Under the pieces are notes generated by a model. The model saw only the letters and a program-made list of their open reading frames with translations, searched no databases and was not told the DNA's origin. From an uncultured Litoreibacter sp. (lineage in GTDB: Bacteria; Pseudomonadota; Alphaproteobacteria; Rhodobacterales; Rhodobacteraceae), in NCBI GenBank assembly GCA_947492995.1, contig CANLOU010000002.1, forward strand, positions 806,001-870,000: a stretch of DNA of 64,000 nt. Reading direction: 5' to 3'. This document shows positions 53,673 to 62,342 of the stretch, in pieces. A program made the position numbers and the translations under genes. The stretch's first letter is position 1. Each line of letters starts with the position of its first letter.

Positions 53673-53705
53673 GCACCCCGCCCGCAATGGCGCGGGGTGC
53701 GTTTT
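53673..53705 (+). terminator. Rho-independent terminator of the peroxiredoxin gene
   Basis: Stem GCACCCCGC (53673-53681) with GCGGGGTGC (53692-53700), 10-base loop, then GTTTTG. Confidence 0.75.
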
Positions 53706-53718
53706 GACGACCGCCAGC

Positions 53719-55200
53719 CTAATTGACCTTCGTCACGATCATTACGGAGAGGCTGGGCGTGACGGAAACTCCTGCGTCACTGAGCGGTGCAGACGGATCT
53801 TGAAAGACAACTTTGCTGTTACCGTCAGCGGTCTCGTTCAAGAAGGAGATAACCCCAACATCGCCGGCAAGGCCTTTGACATCTTGTAGGCTTCCAAAGA
53901 CGCCATATTCCATAGTGTTGAAATCTGGCATGGACGCGACCTTCGGCTGGGACGGGTCTGGCGCGAAGACGCAATACATCAGGAAGGTGTCCTCGCCCTG
54001 ACCGCTGGGACGGATGTCGCCGGACACGTAATTTTCGTTCTTGTCATTTTCGTTCTCAAACCAGGCGGTGGCCGATTTCGACCCATTCGGGCAGGTCGAC
54101 CCAAGCTGCAAAACGGCGTAGGATTCATCCCTCAAAGGTTTGAAACCTGTTCCATCAACACGGCAAAATTCAAGCTGCAGATTGCGGTCCGACTTAGACA
54201 GACCAACCCAACCTTCCGCGCCGCCATCGGCACCATCTAGGGTGTCCATGTAGACCGTGATAGGTTCGTTCACCAATTGGCAGTCCTGCGCGGATCCTTT
54301 CAAGATACCAACGTCAGTAGGTCGCGTGGGCGGGGCTGGATAGGCTCGCCGCACCCCCCGCCGGTCATTTAAGCTGAGCGTGTCCGTTCCAAATCTTTTG
54401 CCGCCTTTCGGGTTCTTGCTGCAATCACTTGTATACATCATGATAGATTGTCGGTCGAAATCTGTGGACTCGGCGATGATTTGGTTCGGATTTTTGGCCG
54501 GGGTGCCGATGATATCAATCGTCGCCGCAGGCTCAACGTCGTCACAATCAGAGGGGGCATCTGCGCGATTTTGTTCGTGGAAAAATCCAAGCACATGGCC
54601 GAATTCATGCAAGCCATATTCCTTGAAGCAGGAAAAATCTTCGTTCCAGCATTTTGCGTGTGGTCGTCCCCATGCATTGAGCATGACCTTCGCGGGCGGC
54701 GGGTCACTGATAGAGGTATCAAACCCAATGCCTGCTGCCCGTCCGAGTGAGGCCTTCGGAAGGGTCTCACGGATGTATTGGATCGCCAAAGGCACATATG
54801 TAGGCGCGTGAGTTGAACCTTTAGGGCATTTTTCAAAGCCCACGAAACGCACTGCGGTATTTTTCTCCCACAGCGCAAGCGCGGCGCGCAGCTGTGTTAT
54901 CAATTGCGCTTCGCTATGCAGCTCTTCGCGCTCGTTTTGACGCCACTTGCCGTCAGCCCGCCCACGGGCCTTCTTTTCGGCGTCGGTAAGGTCGGCATAC
55001 TCGTCTTTGGTTTCGGCCTCCTCCAACGCCAGCTGAAGAATTTCAGCATCCGTGAGTGAAGGCCGGAGGCAGACCCGAATGACGCTATAGCCCGCTCCGA
55101 CTTGCGGCCAAAGAAATTTAGTGTCCCACGTAAGAGCAGCGCCAGCCTGCGGCACGGACACAGCCAGCAGCGCCGCGGCCAAATTCGTTTTGATATGCAT
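53719..55200 (-). CDS. Secreted zinc metalloprotease (matrixin/astacin-like metzincin)
   Basis: 493 residues from the ATG at 55200. Signal peptide to about residue 21. The zinc site is HEFGHVLGFFHEQNR (His198, Glu199, His202, His208), with the metzincin Met-turn SIMMY at 252-256. An N-terminal propeptide-like region with charged helices precedes it. About 190 residues follow the catalytic part and end in a beta-rich tail. Probably digests extracellular protein. Not obviously linked to its neighbours. Confidence 0.82.
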   Translation of the reverse strand: MHIKTNLAAALLAVSVPQAGAALTWDTKFLWPQVGAGYSVIRVCLRPSLTDAEILQLALEEAETKDEYADLTDAEKKARGRADGKWRQNEREELHSEAQLITQLRAALALWEKNTAVRFVGFEKCPKGSTHAPTYVPLAIQYIRETLPKASLGRAAGIGFDTSISDPPPAKVMLNAWGRPHAKCWNEDFSCFKEYGLHEFGHVLGFFHEQNRADAPSDCDDVEPAATIDIIGTPAKNPNQIIAESTDFDRQSIMMYTSDCSKNPKGGKRFGTDTLSLNDRRGVRRAYPAPPTRPTDVGILKGSAQDCQLVNEPITVYMDTLDGADGGAEGWVGLSKSDRNLQLEFCRVDGTGFKPLRDESYAVLQLGSTCPNGSKSATAWFENENDKNENYVSGDIRPSGQGEDTFLMYCVFAPDPSQPKVASMPDFNTMEYGVFGSLQDVKGLAGDVGVISFLNETADGNSKVVFQDPSAPLSDAGVSVTPSLSVMIVTKVN

Positions 55201-55268
55201 CGAAATCTCCCTTTGTTGACCCAAGGGTCAACGAGGTTGCGCATTAAAACAACAAAATACTGCGCGAA

Positions 55269-58200
55269 TTAGCCCGCTTTTTTGGCGGGCTTGAAGGTGC
55301 CGGCTTTCTCGGCCAGATCGCGGGCAATCGCAAACGCGCCTTTGATCTTGTCGCTGTCTTTTTTCCAGTCGCGGCGCACGACAACTTTGTTGTCTTTCAT
55401 CTTCGCCAGGTTGCGGTCGTCCTGCAGGTATTCGACCAGCCCTTCGGGGCGGGCGAACTTGTTCTCTTGGAACTCTATCGTGGCCCCACGCTCGCCCGCG
55501 TTCAGCTTGGCGATGCCCGCGCGTTTGCACATGGCCTTGATGCGCACGATCAGCAGCAGGGTGTTGACCTCCTTGGGCAGCGGGCCGAACCGGTCGATCA
55601 GCTCGGCGGCGAAGCCTTCCAATTCAACCTTCGTGGTCAGGCCGGACAGACGGCGATACAGGCCAAGCCGCACATCAAGATCGCTGACATAGTCCTCGGG
55701 GATCAGCACCGGCACGCCAAGGTTGATGGTCGGCGCCCATTGGTCGTCGGTCTCGGTCAGCCCGTCCATCTGGCCCGACCGGATCTTGGCAATCGCCTCC
55801 TCCAGCATGGATTGGTACAGCTCATACCCCACCTCACGGACCGAGCCGGATTGTTCTTCGCCCAACACGTTGCCCGCACCGCGAATGTCCAAATCTTGGG
55901 AGGCGATGTTGAAGCCTGCGCCCAAGCTGTCCAGCGACCCCAGTACCCGCAGCCGTTTCTCAGCGGTCTTGGTCAGCTTCTGGCGCGGCTTGGTCGTCAG
56001 ATACGCATAGGCCCGCGTCTTGGATCGGCCCACGCGGCCCCTGATCTGGTAAAGCTGGCTCAGCCCAAACATGTCGGCGCGGTGGATAACCATCGTGTTG
56101 GCCGTCGGGATGTCGATGCCCGACTCCACAATGGTGGTGGCCAGCAGCACGTCATATTTGCCGTCGTAAAACGCGTTCATGCGGCTGTCCAACTCGCCCG
56201 GGGCCATCTGCCCGTTGGCGACCACATAAGACACTTCCGGCACGTGCTCTTTCAGGAAGTCTTCGATATCGGGCAGGTCCGAGACGCGCGGCACCACGTA
56301 GAAGCTCTGCCCGCCGCGATAATGTTCGCGCAGCAGCGCCTCGCGGATGGTGACGGCGTCGAATTCGGACACATAGGTGCGGATCGCCAGGCGGTCGACC
56401 GGCGGCGTGCCGATGATCGACAGCTCGCGCACGCCTGACAGCGACAATTGCAACGTGCGCGGGATCGGCGTGGCCGAGAGCGTCAGCACATGGATGTCGC
56501 TGCGCATCTGCTTCAGCTTCTCTTTGTGCTGCACCCCGAAATGCTGTTCCTCGTCGATAATCAGCAGCCCAAGGTTCTTGAACTTCACCTGCTGCGACAG
56601 CACGGCATGGGTGCCGATGACGATGTCCACCTCGCCCCGCGCAATGCCCTCGCGGGTCTGCGAGGCCTCCTTGGTGCCGACAAAGCGCGACAATTGACGC
56701 ACGGTCAGCGGGAAGCCCCGGAAGCGGTCCTTGAAGCTTTGCGTGTGCTGGCGCGACAGCAGTGTCGTGGGGGCCACCACCGCCACTTGCAACCCGGCGG
56801 CGGCGGCCACAAACGCGGCCCGCATCGCTACTTCGGTTTTGCCAAAGCCCACATCGCCGCAGACCAATCGGTCCATCGGGCGGCCACGGGCCAGATCGTC
56901 CAGCACCGCCTCGATGGTGGTCATCTGGTCCTCGGTCTCGTCATAGGGGAAGCGGGCGTTGAACGCCTCCCACATGTCGGCGGCGGGTTCCAGAATGGGC
57001 GCGCGGCGCAGCTCGCGCTCGGCGGCCACGCGGATCAGCCGGTCGGCCATATCGCGGATGCGCTGCTTCAGCCGCGCTTTCTTGGCTTGCCATGCCCCCC
57101 CGCCCAGCTTGTCGAGCAGCCCTTCCTCATGGCCGTAGCGCGACAGTAGCTCGATATTTTCCACCGGCAGGTACAGCCGGTCGCCGCCTTGGTATTCCAG
57201 CAAGATGCATTCATGCGGCGCGCCGGCGGCGGTGACGGTGTCCAGCCCCGTATAACGCCCGATGCCGTGGTCGACATGCACCACCAGATCGCCGGGGCTC
57301 AGCGATTGCGTCTCGGTCAGGAAGTTCTCGGCCCGCTTCTTCTTGCGTGCGCCACGTATCAGCCGGTCGCCCAGCACGTCCTGTTCCGAAATCACCGCCA
57401 GATCGGGCGTCACAAAGCCCTGCTCCAACCCCCAGATGGTCAGATGGATGCCATCGGCCTGCACGTCGCGTATGTCGTTGATAAACCGCGTGTCATGGAT
57501 GTCCTGATCGGCCAGCAGCCCTTGCAGCCGTTCCCGCGCCCCATCCGAAAAGCTGGCAATCACGACGGAATGACGCTCACGTAACGTCTGAACATGGCCC
57601 GCCAAGGCCCCGAAAAGGTTCAACTGTTCGGATTGGCGTTCCGGCGCAAAGTTGCGCCCGTCGCGCCCGCCCGCATCGGTGACGCCCGGGCCGGTCGCCT
57701 GCTGCAAAATGGCGAATTGCACCACCCGCCTGTCGGCAATCGCCGCATCCCAGGCCGCGTCGTCAAGATACAGCAGCCCCGGCGGCACAGGTTTGTAAAC
57801 GGTGTCGATCCGCGCCTTGGATTTCATCGCCTCGACGCGGTTGTCATATTGGTCGGCGATGGTCTCCCACCGCGACAGACGCGCAGGCGTCAACTGGTCA
57901 TCAAGACAGATCGAGGCATCCGGCAGGTAGTCAAACAGCACCTCCAGTCCGTCATGGAAGAACGGCAGCCAATGCTCGATGCCCGCATGTTTGCGGCCCG
58001 CGCTGACAGCCTCATACAAGGGATCGTCGGTGCCCGCCGCGCCAAACTCGATGCGGTAATTCTGTCGGAAGCGCGTGATCGCCGCGTCGTCAAGGATCAC
58101 CTCGGAGACCGGCGCCAATTCCACCATGCCCAGCTTTTCGGTGGTGCGCTGCGAGACCGGGTCAAATCTGCGTGCCCCGTCCAGCACGTCCCCAAACAGG

Positions 58201-58736
58201 TCCAGCCGCACCGGGCCGCTTTCGCCCGGCGGGAAGATGTCGATGATGCCGCCACGGATGGCGTAGTCACCCGGCTCCATCACGGTCGGGCTTTGGGTAA
58301 AGCCCATGCGCACCAGAAAGCCGCGCAACGCGGCCTCATCCACCTGCCCGCCCACCGTCGCGGTGAAGCTCGACTGCGCCAAAACATCCCGCTTTGGCAG
58401 GTATTGCGTGGCCGCCGCCAGCGTTGTGAGCAGGATGAATTTGCCCGGGATGCCCTGCGCCAAAGCCGCCAGCGTCGCCATCCGCGTGGCCGACACATCC
58501 GAATTGGGCGAGGTCCGGTCATAGGGCAAGCAGTCCCACGCAGGAAAGTTCAGCACCGTGACATCAGGCGCAAAGAAGCCCAAAGCGGTCTGCATGGCCG
58601 CCATCCGGCGATCATCGCGGGCCACGTGGATGACCGCGCCGGACTTGTCCAGCTCGGCGGCAATCAGCTTGGCGTCATAGCCCTCGGGCGCGCCGGATAC
58701 GGTGATTTTGGTGGGAGCATTCATTGGGGTGGACAT
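55269..58736 (-). CDS. mfd: Transcription-repair coupling factor
   Basis: 1155 residues (E. coli 1148). It removes stalled RNA polymerase and recruits UvrA. The N-terminal UvrB-like part has FPAWDCLPYDRTSPNSDVSA; the RNAP-interaction region has GDLVVHVDHGIGRYTGL; the translocase has Walker A GDVGFGKTE, DEEQHFG and TANTMVIHRADMFGLSQLYQ. C-terminus ends KPAKKAG and forms a hairpin in the RNA (55271-55291). The ATG at 58736 (MSTPMNAP) or 58724 may be used. Confidence 0.97.
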   Translation of the reverse strand: MSTPMNAPTKITVSGAPEGYDAKLIAAELDKSGAVIHVARDDRRMAAMQTALGFFAPDVTVLNFPAWDCLPYDRTSPNSDVSATRMATLAALAQGIPGKFILLTTLAAATQYLPKRDVLAQSSFTATVGGQVDEAALRGFLVRMGFTQSPTVMEPGDYAIRGGIIDIFPPGESGPVRLDLFGDVLDGARRFDPVSQRTTEKLGMVELAPVSEVILDDAAITRFRQNYRIEFGAAGTDDPLYEAVSAGRKHAGIEHWLPFFHDGLEVLFDYLPDASICLDDQLTPARLSRWETIADQYDNRVEAMKSKARIDTVYKPVPPGLLYLDDAAWDAAIADRRVVQFAILQQATGPGVTDAGGRDGRNFAPERQSEQLNLFGALAGHVQTLRERHSVVIASFSDGARERLQGLLADQDIHDTRFINDIRDVQADGIHLTIWGLEQGFVTPDLAVISEQDVLGDRLIRGARKKKRAENFLTETQSLSPGDLVVHVDHGIGRYTGLDTVTAAGAPHECILLEYQGGDRLYLPVENIELLSRYGHEEGLLDKLGGGAWQAKKARLKQRIRDMADRLIRVAAERELRRAPILEPAADMWEAFNARFPYDETEDQMTTIEAVLDDLARGRPMDRLVCGDVGFGKTEVAMRAAFVAAAAGLQVAVVAPTTLLSRQHTQSFKDRFRGFPLTVRQLSRFVGTKEASQTREGIARGEVDIVIGTHAVLSQQVKFKNLGLLIIDEEQHFGVQHKEKLKQMRSDIHVLTLSATPIPRTLQLSLSGVRELSIIGTPPVDRLAIRTYVSEFDAVTIREALLREHYRGGQSFYVVPRVSDLPDIEDFLKEHVPEVSYVVANGQMAPGELDSRMNAFYDGKYDVLLATTIVESGIDIPTANTMVIHRADMFGLSQLYQIRGRVGRSKTRAYAYLTTKPRQKLTKTAEKRLRVLGSLDSLGAGFNIASQDLDIRGAGNVLGEEQSGSVREVGYELYQSMLEEAIAKIRSGQMDGLTETDDQWAPTINLGVPVLIPEDYVSDLDVRLGLYRRLSGLTTKVELEGFAAELIDRFGPLPKEVNTLLLIVRIKAMCKRAGIAKLNAGERGATIEFQENKFARPEGLVEYLQDDRNLAKMKDNKVVVRRDWKKDSDKIKGAFAIARDLAEKAGTFKPAKKAG

Positions 58737-58762
58737 ACCCCCTGCACGCCAGAGGTCAAGAC

Positions 58763-59278
58763 CTACAGCACGCCCGTGGTGATATTGACATACATGCCCC
58801 ACATGGAGCTGACCAGAATGGACAGCATCCCGATCAGCTGCACGACGATCCGGTGACGGCGCAGGATGCGGCGCAGATCGTCGCCTTGTTGCCCCTGCGC
58901 ACGGCGCGCATTGTAGATGGAAATCGCGAAGACAATCAGCATCGGGACCAGAATAAGCGACAGGGCCTGACAGAACTCCACGCCATAGAAAAAGCCGGTC
59001 ATCACCAAGGCCGTGACCAGGAACGCCGCAAACACCGTCAGCCAGGTGCCGGCCTCATCCGCTATATAGGTCAGCCGGTTGGAATTGATGCGCACCAGGT
59101 CTTCAAGGTCCTGCTCTGCCTGCCCGCCATATTTGGCGGCACGGGCCACCATGTCAAAGGGCACCCCCAGCACATAATGCGACGCGGTGGACCAGAACAC
59201 GGCCAGCATGATCCAGAACCACAGGTTCGAGAACGACCGCAGGTCGATCAATTCAAATGCAGTGACGTAGAAATCCAA
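58763..59278 (-). CDS. Small membrane protein ('component of SufBCD complex'-type)
   Basis: 171 residues. LDFYVTAFELIDLRSFSNLW starts the conserved part, followed by STASHYVLGVPFDMVARAAK and, later, hydrophobic helices. I know the pattern from Rhodobacterales proteins named 'component of SufBCD complex'; no suf gene is near, so the name is unsupported. Start is set at the TTG (59278) that begins the conserved block, since no ATG is in frame nearby. Divergent from hemB across 148 bp containing a CCCTATAGGG palindrome. Confidence 0.7.
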   Translation of the reverse strand: MDFYVTAFELIDLRSFSNLWFWIMLAVFWSTASHYVLGVPFDMVARAAKYGGQAEQDLEDLVRINSNRLTYIADEAGTWLTVFAAFLVTALVMTGFFYGVEFCQALSLILVPMLIVFAISIYNARRAQGQQGDDLRRILRRHRIVVQLIGMLSILVSSMWGMYVNITTGVL

Positions 59279-59426
59279 CGGTGCTCGGGCCTTTTCGTGG
59301 TCTTGGGTCTTATTTTGAGCGCACCCTATAGGGAGCGTTGTGCCAGCGCCAGTGGTGACGTGACGCTTGAGGCACCATGCAAAACATGGCACGAACGCTC
59401 TAAGATACCAGAACTTGGACGAATTT

Positions 59427-60413
59427 ATGACGCAGCATATCGCCACGCGGTTCCGCCGGACCAAACGCACCCCCGCGCTCAGGGCCTTGGTGCAGGAACG
59501 CGGGCTTGCCCCCTCGGACCTGATCTGGCCAATGTTTGTGACCGATGGCGATGATGTGCGCACGCCGGTCCCCTCCATGCCGGGCGTCGAACGTCTGAGC
59601 GTCGACCGTATCGTGGATCAAGCCCGCAGGGCGCGGGATCTGGGCATCCCTGCCATTTGTCTGTTTCCCTACACCGACCCCGCCCTGAAGACCCAAACCT
59701 GCGAGGAGGCGTGGAACCCCGACAACCTGTCAAACGTCGCCACACGTGCGGTGAAGGACGCGGTGCCAGAGGTCGCGGTGATGACGGATGTGGCGCTGGA
59801 CCCCTACAACATCAACGGCCATGACGGCATTGTGCGCGACGGCGTCATCGTGAATGACGAAAGCGTCGAGGCTTTGGTAAAAATGGCCTTGGCGCAGGCC
59901 GAGGCCGGGGCCGACATTCTCGGCCCCTCCGACATGATGGATGGGCGCATCGGGTCGATGCGCGTCGCGCTAGAGGAAGAAGGCTTCAAAGACACCACGA
60001 TCCTCAGTTATGCCGCCAAATACGCCTCGGCTTATTATGGCCCCTTCCGCGACGCCGTGGGCGCGTCGGGCGCATTAACCGGCGACAAGAAGACCTACCA
60101 GATGAACCCCGCCAATGCCGATGAGGCATTGCGCTTGGTGGCGCGTGATCTCGACGAAGGCGCGGATATGGTCATGGTCAAACCCGGCCAGCCGTATCTC
60201 GACATTTGCCGCGCGGTCAAAGACGCATTCGGCGCGCCGACCTTCGCCTATCAGGTGTCGGGCGAATACGCGATGATAATGGCGGCGGGCGCCCAAGGCT
60301 GGCTCGATGAAGAGGCTGTGATGATGGAAAGCCTGATGGGCTTCAAACGCGCTGGCTGCGACGGGGTTCTGACCTATTTCGCGCCGCGCGCGGCAGAGCT
60401 TTTGAACCGCTAG
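59427..60413 (+). CDS. hemB: Delta-aminolevulinic acid dehydratase (porphobilinogen synthase)
   Basis: 328 residues. It condenses two 5-aminolevulinate to porphobilinogen for heme, corrinoid and chlorophyll. The Schiff-base lysines are Lys198 (YAAKYASAYYGPFRDA) and Lys252 (MVMVKPG). The metal loop reads MTDVALDPYNINGHDG, with no cysteines, so it is of the zinc-independent type known from Rhodobacter. The ATG at 59427 is followed by the conserved ATRFRRTKRTPALRALVQE. Confidence 0.96.
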   Translation: MTQHIATRFRRTKRTPALRALVQERGLAPSDLIWPMFVTDGDDVRTPVPSMPGVERLSVDRIVDQARRARDLGIPAICLFPYTDPALKTQTCEEAWNPDNLSNVATRAVKDAVPEVAVMTDVALDPYNINGHDGIVRDGVIVNDESVEALVKMALAQAEAGADILGPSDMMDGRIGSMRVALEEEGFKDTTILSYAAKYASAYYGPFRDAVGASGALTGDKKTYQMNPANADEALRLVARDLDEGADMVMVKPGQPYLDICRAVKDAFGAPTFAYQVSGEYAMIMAAGAQGWLDEEAVMMESLMGFKRAGCDGVLTYFAPRAAELLNR

Positions 60414-60552
60414 CCGCCTCGGCGGTCTGCCGCCTATCTTTTCACCTGAAATGGCGCAAAGACCGTGACATAGCGCGGGGTTTCGCCTATTATTGCGCTT
60501 AATGCACCGCGTTAGACGGGCACAAAACGAGCAAACACTACAGGCGGACATC

Positions 60553-61113
60553 ATGACCCTACTCAGCAGACGCAATTTCCTTGTCTCCGGCGTGGCCTCC
60601 ACCGGCCTTGCGGCCTGCGGCAACGGCGTGAACAGCAATGGCGGCAACAAGATCGACGCCCGCGTCGATCAGGCGTTCAATTTCATGTATCAAAACGTGC
60701 CGGGCAGCTCCGACCTGGCCAGCAAAGCCGTTGGCATCTTAATGATGCCGGTGATCTCGAAGGTCGGCATCATCGGCCCCGGCGGGTCCTACGGGCGCGG
60801 CGCGCTGCGCATCAATGACGCCTCGGTCGACTATTATTCCGCCACCTCGGCCACGTTCGGCTTCCAGCTGGGCGCGCAGCAATACTCGACCGCGCTGTTT
60901 TTCATGACCGACGCGGCGCTGTCCGATTTCCGCCGCTCCCCCGGCTGGACGCTTGGCGCGGACGCCGAATACGCGGTTTCTAATGAGGGCGGCAATCTGG
61001 GCGTGGACACCACCACGGCCCTGTCGCCGGTGATTGCGGTGGTCTTCGGGCAGGCCGGTCTGATCGCGGGTGCCACCATCGAGGGCAGCAAGTTCAACCG
61101 GATTATTCCATAG
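60553..61113 (+). CDS. SYLF/YSC84-domain lipoprotein
   Basis: 186 residues. A signal peptide with a twin-Arg-like SRRNF and a lipobox LAAC at Cys22 suggests a lipid-anchored protein. The SYLF part follows: KAVGILMMPVISKVGIIGPG, GGSYGRGAL and PGWTLGADAEYAVSNEGG then ALSPVIAVVFGQAGLIAGAT. SYLF domains bind lipids. A hairpin rich in GCC/GGC precedes it after hemB. Confidence 0.85.
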   Translation: MTLLSRRNFLVSGVASTGLAACGNGVNSNGGNKIDARVDQAFNFMYQNVPGSSDLASKAVGILMMPVISKVGIIGPGGSYGRGALRINDASVDYYSATSATFGFQLGAQQYSTALFFMTDAALSDFRRSPGWTLGADAEYAVSNEGGNLGVDTTTALSPVIAVVFGQAGLIAGATIEGSKFNRIIP

Positions 61114-61222
61114 GGCAGCCCAGCACTGTATCTGTTGGTGAAGAGAGCTTTCGCCAACAGATAATCGTACGCGGTGAGCCTAGAATACCGACATCCGTCT
61201 ATCGCCCCGAGCCCGTAGCGGG

Positions 61223-61356
61223 AAAAGGCCGTTCGAACGGCCTTTTACGCACGAATTGCAATTCGTGCTCAAAAACGTCTTCGAAGACGTTTGCCCCAAT
61301 CCGCTTCGAAGCGGATTTTTCCAGATCCGAACGACCGCTTCGTCCGCATAGCGGAC
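61223..61356. repeat. Run of five unlike palindromes
   Basis: P1 61223-61246 (AAAAGGCCGTTC + complement, 24 bp), P2 61249-61268 (GCACGAATTG), P3 61273-61292 (AAACGTCTTC), P4 61298-61317 (AATCCGCTTC) are perfect; P5 61342-61356 pairs GTCCGC with GCGGAC around ATA. Gaps are 2 to 24 bases. P4 is followed by T5. Placed between two convergent genes, so they may form a multi-hairpin terminator. Confidence 0.75.
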
Positions 61357-61383
61357 ATTTCAAAGGCCCCCGTGTGTTTGCCC

Positions 61384-62259
61384 TTATCCGTCCAGCTTAC
61401 GCAGCCGCGCAATCAGGGATGACGTGTCCCAGCGGCCGCCCTCCATTTTTTGCACGTCCTTGTAGAATTGGTCCACCAAGGCGGTCACCGGCAGGGACGC
61501 GCCGTTCTCATCCGCCGTATCGAGGCAGATGCCCAAATCCTTGCGCATCCAGTCGACGGCGAAGCCGTGGTTGAAATCCCCGTCCACCATGGTCTCGTAG
61601 CGGTTCGACATTTGCCACGAGCCCGCCGCCCCTTGGCTAATCACCTCAACCACCGCTTTGCCGTCCAGACCGGCTTTCTCGGCGAAATGCAGCGCCTCGG
61701 ACAGGCCTTGCACCAGCCCCGCGATGCAGATTTGGTTGACCATCTTGGTCAATTGCCCCGCGCCGCTTTCGCCCAGACGTTTGCAGGCCTTGGCATAAGC
61801 GTCGATGATCGGCTCGGCGCGGGCATAAGCCCCCTCGTCGCCGCCGCACATCACGCCAAGCTGGCCGTTCTCCGCCCCCGCCTGCCCGCCGGAAACCGGC
61901 GCGTCCACAAAGCTGATCTGCTTTTCATCCGCCGCCGCATACAGCTCCCGCGTGACTTTGGCCGACACCGTGGTGTGGTCCACAAAGACCGCGCCTGCCT
62001 CCATGCCCGCCAACGCGCCATCCTCGCCCAGACAGACGGAGCGCAGGTCGTCATCATTACCGACGCAGGCCATCACGAAATCCGCGCCCGCGGCCGCCTC
62101 GCGCGGGGTCGGGGCCGCTGCCCCTCTATGTTCCTTGGCCCAGGCCTGCGCCTTGGCGGCGGTGCGGTTGTACACGGTCACGTCATGACCGGCTTTGACC
62201 AGATGGCCCGCCATCGGATAGCCCATCACCCCAAGCCCCAGAAAACTTACCTTTGCCAT
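61384..62259 (-). CDS. 3-hydroxyisobutyrate dehydrogenase-family NAD(P)-dependent oxidoreductase
   Basis: 291 residues. VSFLGLGVMGYPMAGHLVKA binds NAD(P); FVDAPVSGGQAGAENGQLGV is the substrate motif; GAGQLTKMVNQICIAGLVQG has the catalytic Lys; the rest is the all-helical dimer domain. Family members reduce tartronate semialdehyde, succinic semialdehyde or act on 3-hydroxyisobutyrate; no neighbour decides. The ATG at 62259 starts the conserved MAKVSFLGLG. Confidence 0.88.
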   Translation of the reverse strand: MAKVSFLGLGVMGYPMAGHLVKAGHDVTVYNRTAAKAQAWAKEHRGAAAPTPREAAAGADFVMACVGNDDDLRSVCLGEDGALAGMEAGAVFVDHTTVSAKVTRELYAAADEKQISFVDAPVSGGQAGAENGQLGVMCGGDEGAYARAEPIIDAYAKACKRLGESGAGQLTKMVNQICIAGLVQGLSEALHFAEKAGLDGKAVVEVISQGAAGSWQMSNRYETMVDGDFNHGFAVDWMRKDLGICLDTADENGASLPVTALVDQFYKDVQKMEGGRWDTSSLIARLRKLDG

Positions 62260-62342
62260 GTGTCGCCCGCCTCGCTGCTGGATTGAATATCTGCGCACAG
62301 GGATGTAACACGCGTTTCCAAGGGTCAAGAGCAGGAATCCCA

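Noticed and set aside
57594-58856. 420-codon open frame on the plus strand
   Set aside because: Antisense to mfd; Arg/His/Gln-rich composition with no motif.
58763-60413. Part of a photosynthesis or suf gene cluster
   Set aside because: Only hemB and one small membrane protein are present; no bch, puf, crt or suf gene is visible in the window.
61223-61356. CRISPR array
   Set aside because: The repeated units are palindromes of different sequence with spacers of 2-24 bases; no direct repeat of constant length and no cas gene.
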